From: Uloborus plumipes
Taxonomy: Eukaryota; Arthropoda; Arachnida; Araneae; Uloboridae
NCBI GenBank assembly: GCA_038373865.1
Contig: JAXGGA010001161.1
Span: forward strand, 102,455 to 166,454
Reading direction: 5' to 3'
DNA: 64,000 bases
Every line of letters begins with the position of its first letter. The stretch's first letter is position 1. The position numbers and the translations under genes are program-made. Below, one piece after another: positions 45,830 through 57,118 of this stretch. The notes under the pieces were generated by a model. It was not told the origin of the DNA. It worked only from the letters and a program-made list of their open reading frames with translations, and ran no database searches.

Positions 45830-46520
45830 GAAAGAGGGTACGGGGGTTTCTCCCCAGGAAATTTTTTTGAATTTGTGGCCTTAAAAATGCATTTAAGGCG
45901 ATCTTTGGTAATGTTATGGGAGAAGAGGTTCGAGGGCTCTCTTCCGTACATTTTTCGATATCGAAACGTTAAAAACTCAATTATTACCTGATTGTGATAT
46001 GGAAAGGGGGAATCGGAGATTTTTTTCGAAATTGCAGCTCTAAAAACGAAATTTTAGACTATCTTTGCTAATAATACGCAGATTAGGGATTTGAGTTCCC
46101 TCTTTTCGGAAAATTATTTAAATTTCAGTCTTAAAAATACATTCTAAATACTTTTTGGCAATAGTAGTTGAAGCGGTTCGGAGGCACCTCTGGATATTTT
46201 CGGAAATTGAAATTTCAAAAACACAACTATAGATAATATCTTATTGTTTTAGGGAAAGGGAGGTGCTGGGCTCTCCCCCGAAACTTTTCTTGAAATAACA
46301 ACTGTAAAAACGCAGTTTCAGACGATCTGCGTTGATGTTAGAGGAGGGGAGATTTAGGGTCCACCCCGGAACTTTTTCAAAAGTGAAGGGTCATCTTTGG
46401 TAACGTTAAGAGGACAGACAAATATTCGAAATTGCTTTAAAAACGTAATTTTAGTTGACTTTCAGTGATGTTAGGGCAGGAATTTTCGGAGCTCTCCCTC
46501 GGAAACAAAAGCTTAAGCCC
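45830..46520. repeat. Diverged tandem repeats of about 105 bp
   Basis: Five to six units share the theme of a CTCTCCCC-type block, GAAATTTTTTCGAAATTG, CTTAAAAACGCATTTTAGAC and GATCTTTGGTAATGTTA. Identity is low, so the array is old. Confidence 0.55.
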
Positions 46521-47430
46521 TTTAAAACGAAATATAGGACGATCTTAAATGTTGTTGACAAGACAGAGAGGGAGACGCAGACGCCTCCTTTTTTAATGAG
46601 AGATATGTTAATTCAAGCTGTGAAGCAGCAGAAAAAATATAAAAAAGTAAGGTTATGCTCCCACGCTTCATTTTATGCTCACGTTACAGTGTTCAAAATT
46701 CATGCATTTGATCAACAACAATGCAAAAGCTTAATTTAGTGCAAAAATGAAACTTAATGCTTTTCATCCTGCTTGTATCGCCTCATAATTTTTCCTTTGG
46801 TAAAAACAAGTAAAAAAAAACGATTAAAGTTTTTATGGGGAAGGTTGGCGAAAAAGTTCTGACTTGTTTATATTCAGTTTAATTTAACAGGGAAAAAAAT
46901 CCCTTTATAATTATTTATCTGGCATTTTGATCCTCAACAATGTGTGAGAATTCTTTCTGGTTTATTTTTTTAATTTAATTTATTTTTATTATTGCTTCTT
47001 ACCCTCTCCTCCATACAAACATTTGTTTTGCTTCAGTTGTACCTATGCTGAGAACGATGCTTTCACCTAATTTTAAAAGTTCCATTTTGAAATTTATATT
47101 TCAGAGCTAAAAGTTATGTTTGAAAATTTCAATTAAAAATAACTTGTAAAGATAAATAACTTTCTTTTTTATGATAGTTCAGTTCTTTTAACAGATTTTC
47201 ATGGAAATTCAGCGATAAAATCTTTCAACGATCTCAACGTTTTAAAAATAATTTAGTTCTAAATAATTTCAAAAATTACTCAACTAAGAGAATATTATTA
47301 TTTCATTACTTAATAGATAAAACATTACTTAATAGATAATATTTTCGAAGCAAAATATTTCTTAGTCATTTAAAAATATATCTCCAATTTAGAATTAAAA
47401 TACTTATAAACTATTATAAATTATATTAGA

Positions 47431-47990
47431 CAGTAAACTCTCACTTATGCGCCGGTCCAAGAGACCAACAGAAAAACGCGCATAAGTGAGAGAGACGTAT
47501 AACTAACAAGCCTATTCAAAGGACTAAAACGCAACATAGGTTCGAATGAGAGAATGAATAAGAATGTTTCTATAGACAAAAGACGTATTACTACGGTTTG
47601 GCAATTACTGTATAAACGTAACTACAATGATAAAGAGAAAACAAAAATTTTAGCATACCTAATTACAAACTGTTGCCTTTAAAACGATCCATAATAGGTA
47701 ATTGTTCCTCTCCGACCTCTAGTTTATACAGAAAAAATTCCTTCCGAGAGCAATAACGGCTAAAGATTAAAGAGGAAAGTGAAGAAAATGCCTATATTTT
47801 AAAGAAAATAAGTAATTTTTCTTACATTTTACGGAAAATTCGGCGCTTAAGTGAAATATTTATCTTTATACAGCGACGCATAAACGAATACTATCATTAT
47901 TTTACTATTGAATGTGCTGGGACCATTTAAAATCGCGGTTTAAGTGAAAGAGGCGCATAAATGAGGCTGTGTATAAGTGAGAGTTCACTG
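47431..47990. mobile_element. Pogo/Tigger-like MITE
   Basis: CAGTAAACTCTCACTTATGC at the left faces CAGTGAACTCTCACTTATAC (reverse) at the right; TA follows the right end, while the left flank reads GA, presumably a mutated TA. GCGCATAAGTGAGAG-type motifs repeat internally. CAGT-R-N-ACTCTC-x-CTTA is the pogo/Tigger end pattern. 560 bp, no ORF. Confidence 0.7.
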
Positions 47991-48987
47991 TAGTTATTAT
48001 TTTTGAACGTTTTTATATTGAAATTCTTATTCTCTTCTTCGCTCCGTGCTACTATCATTGGTAAAGATACACAACGTTATCAAATATTTTTCTTGCATCT
48101 TTTAAAATATTATTTAATAATATTATAAACTTAATATATTTTAATTTTAATATAATATAACAAAAAGGTAAAATAAGCACAATTTACCAGATTTATTTCC
48201 TTCAGCTCCGAAATTCTTTAAAGTTGATTCGACATCTGGTGGTGGTGGTGGACCGGTGGATGACGCTGTGCTTAATAAAAAGACTCGCTTGTCCGGATAG
48301 TAGATCCTTCTCTTGTCGTTCCCCCATAAAAACTCCTTTCTTAACACGTGGAAACATTAGCCCCCCCCCCCCCCCGCTCAAGTTTCCAAAGCCCCTTTCT
48401 CCTACGAGTGAGTATGGGTGGTCAGAGAGGGATTTTTTAGTGTCCATTGTGATGCAGCTGGACCAGTGTCTTCTTTCCTCGTTAAGAAGTGTGGGAGGGG
48501 TGGCTTTATCTGGGATAGAATCATGAGAAGTATTTGAAATGGGAAAAGTGCACAAAAGGAAATTTATTTCCTAGATAGCAAGCTGTCACGTTTCCTTTTT
48601 TAAGCCACGTTCTCAAATGAGCTAATTCTAATATAATTTGTTGTTACAAAAGAAGATATCCACACTTTTTCAGTGCTGTAACATATATATTTGGTTATTC
48701 AGCGGAAAATGTATCGAATGAAAATATTGAGGGATTTTCTGTTTGATTCAAGACTACAAACCCCATGATCTATTTATTATTTCCAATGCCCCGTCAAGCA
48801 GGTGGGTGGCCAGAAAAAGAGAAAGTGTCAACTGTTGAATAGAGGGATTGGATGTTCTTTTTCAACGTTTTAACGGGTTTTGTTACTAGGAGAAAAATAA
48901 ATGCTCGGATAACGATGGCATAAAACGCAAAACGCTCACCGTAGAAGACTGATTAATTCACACAGATGGTTCATCAAGTGCAATATA

Positions 48988-50205
48988 CACTGAAGTGACA
49001 AAAGTCATGGGATAGCAATATGCAAATTTTCAGATGGCAGTAGCATCGCATAGAACAGGTATAAATGCGCAGTGCTTTTACAGAGCTTTCATTTCTGTTC
49101 AAGTTATTCATGTGAAGAGGTTTTAACGTGATGATGACCGCACGACGTGAATTAACAGACTTTGAACGCGGAATGTTAGTTGGAGCTAGACGCATGGGTC
49201 ATGCCATTTCGGAAATCGTTAGAGAATTCAACATTCCCAGATCCACTGTGTCAAGAGTGTGCCGAGAGTATGAAATTTCAGGCATAACATCCCACCATGG
49301 ACAGCGCAGTGGTCGACCGCCTGCACTTAAAGATCGAGACCGGCGACGTCTGCAAAGAGTCGTAAATTCTAACAGACAAGCAACACTGCGTCAAATCACC
49401 GTAGAAATCAATGTGGGACGTACAATGGACGTGTCTGCTAGAACTGTGCGGAGAAATTTGGATTTCTTGGGCTATTCCAGCAGAAGACCGACTCGAGTGC
49501 CTTTACTGACAGAACGACATCGCTTGCAGCGACTCTCGTGGGCACGTGAGCATATCGGTTGGTCCCTAGATGAATGGAAAACCGTGGCCTGGTCCGATGA
49601 GTCACGATTTCAGCTGGTAAGAGCCGATGGTAGGGTTCGAGTGTGGCGCAGACCCCACGAAGCCATGGACCCAAACTGTCAGCAAGGCACTGTTCAAGCT
49701 GGTGGTGGCTCCGTAATGGTGTGGGCTGTTTTTTCATGGCATGGACTTGGTCCTCTAGTGCGACTGGACCGAACATTGACTGGAAATGCTTATGTGCAGC
49801 TACTTGGAGATCACTTGCAGCCATTCATGGACTTCATGTACCCAAACAACGATGGGATTTTTATGGATGACAATGCGCCATGTCACCGGGCCACAACTGT
49901 TCGCAATTGGTTTGAAGAAAATTCTGGACAATTCCAACGAATGATTTGGCCACCTAGATCGCCCGACATGAATCCCATTGAGCATTTATGGGACACCATC
50001 GAGAGGTCTGTTCGTGCCCAAAATCCTGCCCCATCAACGCTTTCACAATTATGGACGTCTATCGAGACAGCATGGCTCAATATTCCTGCAGAAGACTTCC
50101 AACGACTTGTTGAGTCCATGCCACGTCGAGTTGTTGCACTTCGCCGGGCAAAAGGAGGGCCGACACGATATTAAGAGGTATCCCATGACTTTTGTCACTT
50201 CAGTG
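48988..50205 (+). mobile_element. Tc1-like DD36E transposon, copy 2, full length
   Basis: 1218 bp with the same 27-bp perfect inverted ends as copy 1 and TA at 48986-48987 and 50206-50207. Inserted inside the 45502-50383 hAT close to its right end. Structurally intact, so it is the candidate autonomous copy. Confidence 0.96.
49131..50174 (+). CDS. Tc1-like transposase, intact DD36E
   Basis: 347 residues from ATG 49131 to TAA 50172-50174. N-terminal helix-turn-helix region (FNIPRSTVSRVCREYEISG), GRPPALKDR hook, then the catalytic D156 (WSDESRF), D247 (FMDDNAPCHRA) and E284 (DMNPIEHLWD). Thirty-six residues separate D247 and E284, so this is a DD36E member; the group known as Incomer has that spacing (from memory). 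It would act in the nucleus, cutting at its own 27-bp repeats and inserting at TA. The 140-bp 5' leader and 31-bp 3' trailer match copy 1. No frameshift or stop. Confidence 0.95.
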   Translation: MMTARRELTDFERGMLVGARRMGHAISEIVREFNIPRSTVSRVCREYEISGITSHHGQRSGRPPALKDRDRRRLQRVVNSNRQATLRQITVEINVGRTMDVSARTVRRNLDFLGYSSRRPTRVPLLTERHRLQRLSWAREHIGWSLDEWKTVAWSDESRFQLVRADGRVRVWRRPHEAMDPNCQQGTVQAGGGSVMVWAVFSWHGLGPLVRLDRTLTGNAYVQLLGDHLQPFMDFMYPNNDGIFMDDNAPCHRATTVRNWFEENSGQFQRMIWPPRSPDMNPIEHLWDTIERSVRAQNPAPSTLSQLWTSIETAWLNIPAEDFQRLVESMPRRVVALRRAKGGPTRY

Positions 50206-50406
50206 TAGAAGGAAGTTTTAGTTCGGGCTGTAATTCTAATTTAATTTTGATACAGAAATGATATCTGACCCTTTTTTTTTCTCTCAAATATAAGAATCCC
50301 AAAATATTGAGAGGGACTTTTGCTCAGTTCAAAATATTGGGGGGGACATGTCCCCCTCGTCCCCCCCGCCAACGACGCCCGTGATTTCACTTGACTCCCT
50401 GCCTAA

Positions 50407-52210
50407 ATATACGACTGGGAGCGAATTTTGAACTAGTATGGTGGGTCATCGGTTGCAACTGGTTGCTCTATTCGAACATACCCCTGGATTTCCGCCATGT
50501 AACCGGTTATAACTTCCGAACGCAGCTCTCTCTGCTCGTGCTTCCAGAAATTTGCTGTGCTGCTTATCTGTAACCGTCTCTTTTTGTTTACTGTTGAGTT
50601 TTGAAATTGAAAAATGCTGCATAAACTGTAAAGCTATAGATTTCTTTTAGTAATTGAGGCCAAACAATTAACTAGTTTTTAATTAATGTATAGAATTTCG
50701 TTTTTCGTACGTGATAAATGCCAGGAATGTGATTATGGTTGATATAGATCTGAACTTACTCTTAAGTTTTAGCTTTCTCATAATTGCATGTAAGTCTTGA
50801 TTTTGTATTTTATCCTTTTCTTTCACCAATTAAATATGTAATGCAATAACTTAGAAGCATTTTTCAAATGCAGTCAATTTGAGTTTGTTGCAGGCAATGG
50901 TAAAATTTTACCCAAATATGCTCATTTTCATATTGTGAATTTCGGGGGTGCAACAATATCGGAGGTTAAGAGGAAGTGGGGGGGGGGGGGGGAGTATTCT
51001 CTAGGACAGGGCTGTTCAAACTAGTCCGTGGACTCTTTAGAGGTTAGCCAGCACTTGAAAGGGGGTCCTCAGCAAACTTCAAGAAAAAATGTTTTAACCA
51101 AGTTAATTTAGATTTTAATAATTCTTGTGTATTTTCATACGAGAGTTTCACCTTTGAAGTATGAAATTGTCTGTTTTGCTCTACTCCCAGATATCTCGAA
51201 ATTAAACACTGTTTGACAATGCGGCTACCATAGTGCAAAGTAACGCAAAACCGGAAACATGTTTGGGACACTTTAATTTTGAAAAAGTGTGCTAGATGCC
51301 TGAATAAGCATTAAAATGTGTTCCAAAAAAAGTACTGAACTGTACTGCTAATCTGTTTCAAAAGTATCCCTCTCAAGGTATTTCAAATTTAAGTTTGGAT
51401 GCTGTTAAGGTTTAGTAGGTAGGTTAAAATTTCATAGTGGACTAACTAAGGTTAAAAATAGAAGCAAACTTTAAATGGATAAAAGCATATTTATTAATTC
51501 TGTAAACTATTAAGATACATCGGTGCGGTAAAAATGTGCACCTGCTCTACAGGTGACCGAGAAGCACTCCTGCACATCTAGGGACACCAGCCTTTATAGA
51601 TGATGAGGGCGCCACATACACAAATAATTATGACGCAACAGATACTTAAGCTTAATTAACACATTTAAGAGCAGACTGATATTTGACGACATTTGTGAAA
51701 TCATTGCTTTCTTTTATAAAAATCTAAATCCAACTGGCTTTCTTAGTCTTCCAATAATCTTTCAATATGATATTTCTAGAAATTTTATTGCTATAAATCG
51801 CTGTCAATTGGTGCCGAGAATGCCAGCAAAAATTACGTTCCTTAGTAGTCTGAGGCAATTGACAGCTGCCTCACAACATTGCTGCGAAATTAATCGCAAA
51901 AACTTAATATAATTGAATCAGGGGTTCATTAGTACTGTAAAAAAGTTCTAAAAGGTGTTACAATGTTCTGAAGTCAGGTGTTTGTGTTGAAAGTGTTTTC
52001 AAATGCATTCTCCAAATTGATATAAAAGTGTTGAACCAAATAAGTGCTCTGAAAATTGTTCTCAGTAGTATTTTGGCTGCTTCTCTAAAAAGTACTTTGA
52101 AATTTTCTAAAAAAAGAAACAAGCTTCTGTTTAAAGATGTGCTCAAAAAGTGTCCAAATATTACACTGCAAAACAAAGTGTCGAAACTTTCTAAATTTTA
52201 AACCTCCTAT
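50407..52210. other. No gene recognised; one isolated hAT-like end
   Basis: A CpG-containing stretch at about 50490-50570 has no ORF. CAGGGCTGTTCAAACTAGTC at 51007, after a poly-G tract, looks like a hAT end (CAGGG...GTCCGTGGACTC), but I found no partner. The rest is AT-rich. Confidence 0.4.
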
Positions 52211-52662
52211 TATGGCTCAAGTTGAACTATCAAAATTTGGAGGGGGGGGGGGATTTTTTAAACTAATTTATTTATTTTGTTTGTCAAATTATTTATTAAT
52301 TCATTTTTTTATTTAACTTATTTGCGTGTTTTTTTAATAAAAATTGTTCTTTAACTTATTTTTTAATTTAAGTTATTTCTTTATTATTATTTATTTATTT
52401 TATTTATTTTTTGTGTGTGCATGTGTTACTGCTTGGAAAGTCTGGAAGGAAAGAAAAAGCGATTCTATTCTGCGCATAATTCAAACTTTAAAAAAATTAA
52501 TAATATTTAAAAAATAATAGTTATAATTAAAAGAAATAAAAAAATATTTAAAAAATAAATAAAATAAAAAAGAGGGGTGAAAATAAGAATAAAAAGCACA
52601 AGAGGGTTGTGATTTTTTTTCGGGGGTGGGGGGTGGATTTGCTTGGGGGGAGGGCACCCCTG
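52211..52662 (+). mobile_element. 5'-truncated copy of the CAGGGGTGTCCA hAT
   Basis: Follows the 61819-62309 element from ATGGC-CAAGTT through the poly-G tract, the AT-rich middle, TCTGGAAGG and AGCACAAGAG, to GGGCACCCCTG. The left terminus is missing. Confidence 0.75.
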
Positions 52663-53244
52663 CCTAATTCTAATCTCATATGCATAGGAAATTGCAATTT
52701 TCAGTACAAATTTCAATTAGTACTTAAGTCTTTAAGTAATTTTGTTCTTAATAGTAGCTAAACTTTTTGCAAATATGATGGATTCTGAAAATATAGTGCA
52801 ATAATTCACTTAAAAGAATAAAATGACAGTTTGTCAATTGAAAAGAGAAAACAAGCTTTATTGTTGTTTTTCTTCTTGACTATAGTGATGAAATCATTAT
52901 AGAGCCATTTCATGCTCACCATAATTAAAAAAAAAAGAAAAAGGAAGAAAATCAGCAGTTTTGAAATATAGTTCAAATTGACTATTTATTGTGTTTCAAT
53001 CTGGGACTTAGAAGCTTTTTTTTTTTTTTAATTTAAACATCATGTAAAATAATGTCAGTCAGGAACCTTTAAGAAAAAATGAAGCCATTTTTCCTCCTAA
53101 ATATATTACGCATTTAAAGGCATTTTTTTATAAATATCTCTGAAATCAGTTATTTTAATAGTTATGCAAATTTCTTTTTATAACACTGCCAACTCTTACA
53201 CAAGGAAATTTTAAGTAGCAGTGTTATCGGCAAATTTACTTTTT

Positions 53245-54003
53245 ACTTCCTTTTACGTAGTAAAGGAAGTATTGTGATCGCGAAAAAAAATCACTCAAAT
53301 TTGAGTCTAAATTTTGATTTTGCTCACCCCCGAATGAAAATTCCTTAGTTTTTTTGACCTGTCAGCACGTGCATATGTACCTACCAACATATAAGCAGCC
53401 GAAAATTTTTTTCAACCACCCCCGAGTTAATTAAGACGAGTTTTCTCGTGACGTCTGTATGTACGTGTGTGCGTATGTATGTATGTGGGTCGCATAACTC
53501 AAAAAGTATATGCCGTAGAAGCTTCTAGCTTGGTATGTAGGCTCTGAGGATGGTCTAGTTGTGCACCTCCCCTTGTGGTTGCATTTGAATGCTCTCAAGG
53601 GGGTGTTTTACCCTTTTTTTGGGGGTAAATCAGTGTTAATTTCAATGCAGAAAGTGATATGAATTGGCGCGACCACTTGGCGATATGTCGCCAAGCTTTT
53701 GGTCGCCAAGTGTTTGACGCCAACTTGGCGACAAATTTGGCGAAAAAATTATTTTTTGAATTTGGGTTCAACTTGGCGCTATTGGGGATATTTTGCGAAA
53801 AATTCACTGAATGATATTAAAATCAGCAATATTTAGAAAATTAACCATTGCAAAATATTTTTTGCATTGTTTCGTGGCAGATTAGGGGAGTAAATATTTG
53901 AATTGTTACCTTGCTCACTCCAAGCACTTTTTTTAACACTTAAGGCAACTACTAAGAAATTTACACGTAAAAGGAAGTAGTGTGGGGTCCATACCAGATT
54001 TTT
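53245..54003 (+). mobile_element. CGCCAA-rich repeat family, copy a
   Basis: Starts ACTTCCTTTTACGTAGTAAAGGAAGT (26-bp self-inverse apart from one base) and ends ACACGTAAAAGGAAGTAGTG plus GTCCATACCAGATTTTT. In between: TCACCCCCGAATG, GTCAGCACGTGCATATGTAC, TTCTAGCTTGGTATGTAGGC, a CCCTTGTGG/GGGGGTGTTTTACCC region and a dense cluster of TTGGCG/CGCCAA. Non-coding, about 760 bp; copies b and c are closely similar. Confidence 0.8.
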
Positions 54004-54069
54004 TGCTTAAAATATTAAAATAAATTTTTACAATTGTAATATTAATTTTTCAGGGGAAATATTGTCAAA

Positions 54070-55332
54070 TCCTATACTATAATACGAGAGATGTTTGCCA
54101 AGTCGAAAATCGCCCCAGAATTAATAAACTCCGGTAAACTTGGGGGTCTGCGGTTTTTGGCCACGAGGAATCGATTGGCGCCGGTTTTGATTGGCGTCGG
54201 TACGGTCGAACAGTTCGGAGTTACAGATAGGATTCATTAAAAGTCTGAGAAGATTTCTTACTACGCCATTTTCTTTATGATTACTCTTTTGTTACTGTTT
54301 CATAGCAACCACGTGTTAACAATGGATTTCATATTTAATCACATCAGCGTGAATTTATATTTTTATGGTATTTGGAAAATAATTTTTGGCAACACGTTAG
54401 AATTGTTATTGCTTTTGAAATTTAAAAGAGATCGATCAAAATAAAGTTAGAATTGGGTATGGGCCGCGGTAGAGACGCTATATAGACAGGCCGACGCATT
54501 AAGCTTAAGTTTCACCACTTTGGATCCAACTCATTAACTTTCACTTTCATTTTTCATTCTTGAGGGATTAGGGTTACCAGAGTAAAGTTTCGGGACATTG
54601 CCAAGCTTTGTTAAATTTACGTAAAAAGTTACCAAAAAGCGATAAAACTGGCCAGAAAAGAAAATCCTCACACACGAGCTGGATCCAAAGTGGTAATTTT
54701 GATGCGTCGGCTCGTCTATATGGGGGCCTGAGGCCGCGGTAGTCCAATTGGTAAGTCGTCAGACTCGTAACCGGAGGGTCACGGGTCGATCATATAGCCG
54801 CCGATCAAAGATCCACCATCTTCATTAATGGTTGCTGGGGGACGTTAAAAATGTTCGTGGTCACAAAACCCTCCAAGTGAAACGAAACCTCTGGGGTGTG
54901 CTGGGCCAAGGGTTTACTCGGTCCTTGCGCTTTTTCAAAAATGAACAGAGCTCTCTTCAGGGCCCCATCCCGGTTAAAAATCGAGTTGTGGTAGGTATGG
55001 GGGGGGGGGGGGGAACCTGGAGTGTAAAGTGAACTGAAAGTCAAAACCAACTGGAACCAAATGCGTACTGGAGAACAGGGACTCTGCATCCATTCTCATC
55101 AACCCCTCCCGCGCCAAATGAAATGAAATTAGGTGTGATTTTACGGTGAGCATGGATTAAAAAGGGTTTTGTTTTTTTAAATAAATTCGGGCTGTTTTGA
55201 ACGCATAATTGCAACCAAAGGCTCAAAAATGCTTTTCAAGTTTATCTAAATAAGTACATCGCACTTTAGAAAAAAACACGAGTTTACAAACCTCCTTTTT
55301 TTTTTTTAACCGAGCGGGCTCGGTTCTCTGGT
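54070..55332 (+). mobile_element. Helitron-like element containing a SINE
   Basis: Begins TCCTATACTATAATACGAGA after A54069 and ends with the hairpin CCGAGC/GCTCGG and CTGGT at 55328-55332. The 3' flank is A instead of T, which weakens the call. Shares TGCCAAGTCGAAAATCGCCC with 55348-55440, and pieces inverted relative to 1-125 and 4400-4480. Confidence 0.4.
54731..55050 (+). repeat. tRNA-derived SINE, copy 2
   Basis: The head GGCCGCGGTAGTCCAATTGG with anticodon-loop CTCGTAA (CGT, Thr) and a damaged B box (GGGTCGATCAT). The body follows copy 1 closely (GGGGGACGTTAAAAATGT, CCTCCAAGTGAAACGAAACC, CTTCAGGGCCCCATCCCGGT), then a poly-G tract. Confidence 0.85.
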
Positions 55333-55347
55333 ACACGTTAGGGGTAA

Positions 55348-55794
55348 TACGAGGAATGGTTGCCAAGTCGAAAATCGCCCCAGAATTAATTAACTCCGGT
55401 AAACTTGGGGGATCTGGGGTTTTTGGCCACGAGGAATCACGAGGTTTGGTTTTTCTAAATAAATTTGTCAAAAATATTGAACTTCAACACACTTTAATCT
55501 TTACACTGCTCACTTTGTACCATTTCTTTAATTGTATAATTTTTTGTTATCAATTACATTTTATTTCCTATGACTTTTGAAACTTTATCTTTGTATAGAA
55601 TAGTTCCCTTTCCAAACCCTAACTTTGTTTAGAATAGTTTACAATAGTGCACTTTAACCGGTTATCTTTTCACCAATGGTTTCACAAATTTTCTTATGTC
55701 ATGTATTGTTTTGATAAATCACAATTGAAAATTTAAATCTTCGAGTTAGGTTCGATACCTGTTTTCTTCGAGCGGAGCTCGGTCACCCGCTGGT
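55348..55794 (+). mobile_element. Second Helitron-like copy
   Basis: Starts with TAATACGAGGAATGGTTGCC and the CCAAGTCGAAAATCGCCCCA block, ends with hairpin CGAGC-GGA-GCTCG and CTGGT at 55790-55794. It lies directly behind the previous element; the true 5' TC end is not present. Confidence 0.4.
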
Positions 55795-55865
55795 ATTTAT
55801 TAATTAGAAGTAATAAATATTTATGTTTGTTTATGCATTACAAATATTACAGTGAATAAATATTG

Positions 55866-56330
55866 ACTAGGTGACCCGTGCGGAATTCCGCAAAAAAAAA
55901 AAAAAAAAAAAAAAACTCTAAACTTAAAATTTAATACGACAATTTTTATTGGCTTCATTATCTGCCCGAAGTTGTAGCGCAGTGTCGAAATCTATGAAGA
56001 AAAGTCCAGCGTAAGTTGGTGTAGTCCCTGCCGAAGGTTGCAAATTCCCGATCATATGGTACACTTGACCATGTAGTTTAAAACAATATGGACTTCTGCC
56101 AGGAATGTTAACTGAGTCCACTTTGACTGAAGCGAAGGCCAAAGCATTGTTGAATTGTCTAATATTGTCTAGGTTCCTGTTAGTCTGCCTGTTGGTACCC
56201 TGTTCCTTGGCATTGTAAAATCTTGTACGTTTGCACAACATCGCCATCTACTGCCGTCGTTCTGACAACTTTTCAAAGAGATCAAAGACACGTTCACTTT
56301 TACAACTACTACAAAAGTGATACCCTATAT
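55866..56330 (-). mobile_element. 3' part of a Helitron with Rep fragment
   Basis: On the minus strand it ends with the perfect hairpin GCGGAATTCCGC, then ACGGGTCAC and CTAGT, with the last base at 55866. A 22-T tract precedes the hairpin. The 5' end was not located; sequence to about 56330 belongs with the coding fragment. Confidence 0.6.
55924..56247 (-). CDS. Fragment of Helitron Rep/helicase N-terminal region
   Basis: A 107-residue frame with NIRQFNNALAFASV, SPYCFKLHGQVYHMIGNL and AGLFFIDFDTALQLRADNEA. The order (I/R-x-Y/F-N-x-ALAF, G-x-x-YCF-x-x-HGQ-x-YH, Y-x-x-LY-x-x-D) is the conserved stretch before the Rep domain of Helitron Rep-helicases, known from family recall. It ends where the Rep HUH nuclease and helicase should begin, so the element is internally deleted and cannot encode a working nuclease. 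Confidence 0.7.
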   Translation of the reverse strand: MAMLCKRTRFYNAKEQGTNRQTNRNLDNIRQFNNALAFASVKVDSVNIPGRSPYCFKLHGQVYHMIGNLQPSAGTTPTYAGLFFIDFDTALQLRADNEANKNCRIKF

Positions 56331-57118
56331 TAAAATCAAATACCCAAGGCTACTACTAAACTAAATACTAACGTTATCGCAAAACTGCCATAGTATTTTG
56401 AAACAATAAAAGTTACAATTAAGGTTTACCGAGCTAAGCCTTGGCTTGAAATGTCGCATTTAAAATTGATTTGAACAACAATGGTAACGATTTCAACAGT
56501 TGAGCAAAAAATTTAACTTTTTCAAACTTCAATCGCTTATAAGTCGCTTAAACGTGGATTTTTGAGATTCTCGTTACGCGGCGCTAGCGGAGAAACGTTC
56601 TAAAGAACGCATTTTTTTAAATCTTTCGAATGAAATCAAAATGGAGACGATACGACAATTATTTCGCTAGATAGAGTCAATTTTGTGCCCAAAAATTGAA
56701 GTTCGAATAAAAAACGAACCAACACTTTTTAGAGGGTGGGTCTAATTTTCGTCAATAGCCCGCGGGATAAGCTTCAAAATCATAAATTTTCATGCAATTC
56801 GATAAAGAAATGAGCGAGTTTCGACCTGGTATAGGATTCGGCTTAGAGAAACAATATATGGAGATTGCTATAAATCCCCTGAGCTTTAGCATACTTTTGG
56901 ACAGTTTAAGACACTTTCGGACAGTTTTGGACAATAAAACCCACTTGTCCTGTCCAAAACCAGTTTTGGACGTACAAACACCTACACCTACTAGTTTTGA
57001 CACCTACAAGTTATACTATAAACTGTGATATTATTATTATTATTATTATTTTCTTTTTTTTTGGTGTTGGCTACTTTAAAGTAACTTAAGTTGCGTTGCA
57101 GCTGTGAAAACAATACTA
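56331..57118. other. No gene recognised
   Basis: Includes a TTTTGGACAGTTT-rich stretch (56890-56970) that repeats the TTTTGGACA/TGTCCAAAA word in both orientations, and a short ATT microsatellite at 57029. The 78-residue frame across it has no motif. Confidence 0.4.

Larger units (their letters stand above)
45502..50383. mobile_element. hAT element holding a Tigger-like MITE and a Tc1
   Basis: CATGGGCGTCG / CGACGCCCGTG ends with the exact 8-bp duplication ATTTCACT (45494-45501, 50384-50391). About 3.1 kb is native after removing 47431-47990 and 48988-50205. Poly-C/poly-G near the ends, a diverged tandem array at 45830-46520, and no intact transposase. Confidence 0.88.
43625..50403. mobile_element. 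Harbinger-like MITE split by two insertions
   Basis: GGCAGGGATTCAAGTGAAA at the left and the inverse of GGCAGGGAGTCAAGTGAAA at the right, flanked by TAA (43622-43624, 50404-50406), the 3-bp TWA duplication expected of PIF/Harbinger. Subtracting the inserts leaves only a few hundred bp. Its parts resemble 9651-9839 (ATCGCAAATT, ACTTCCAGTAGC). Confidence 0.7.
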
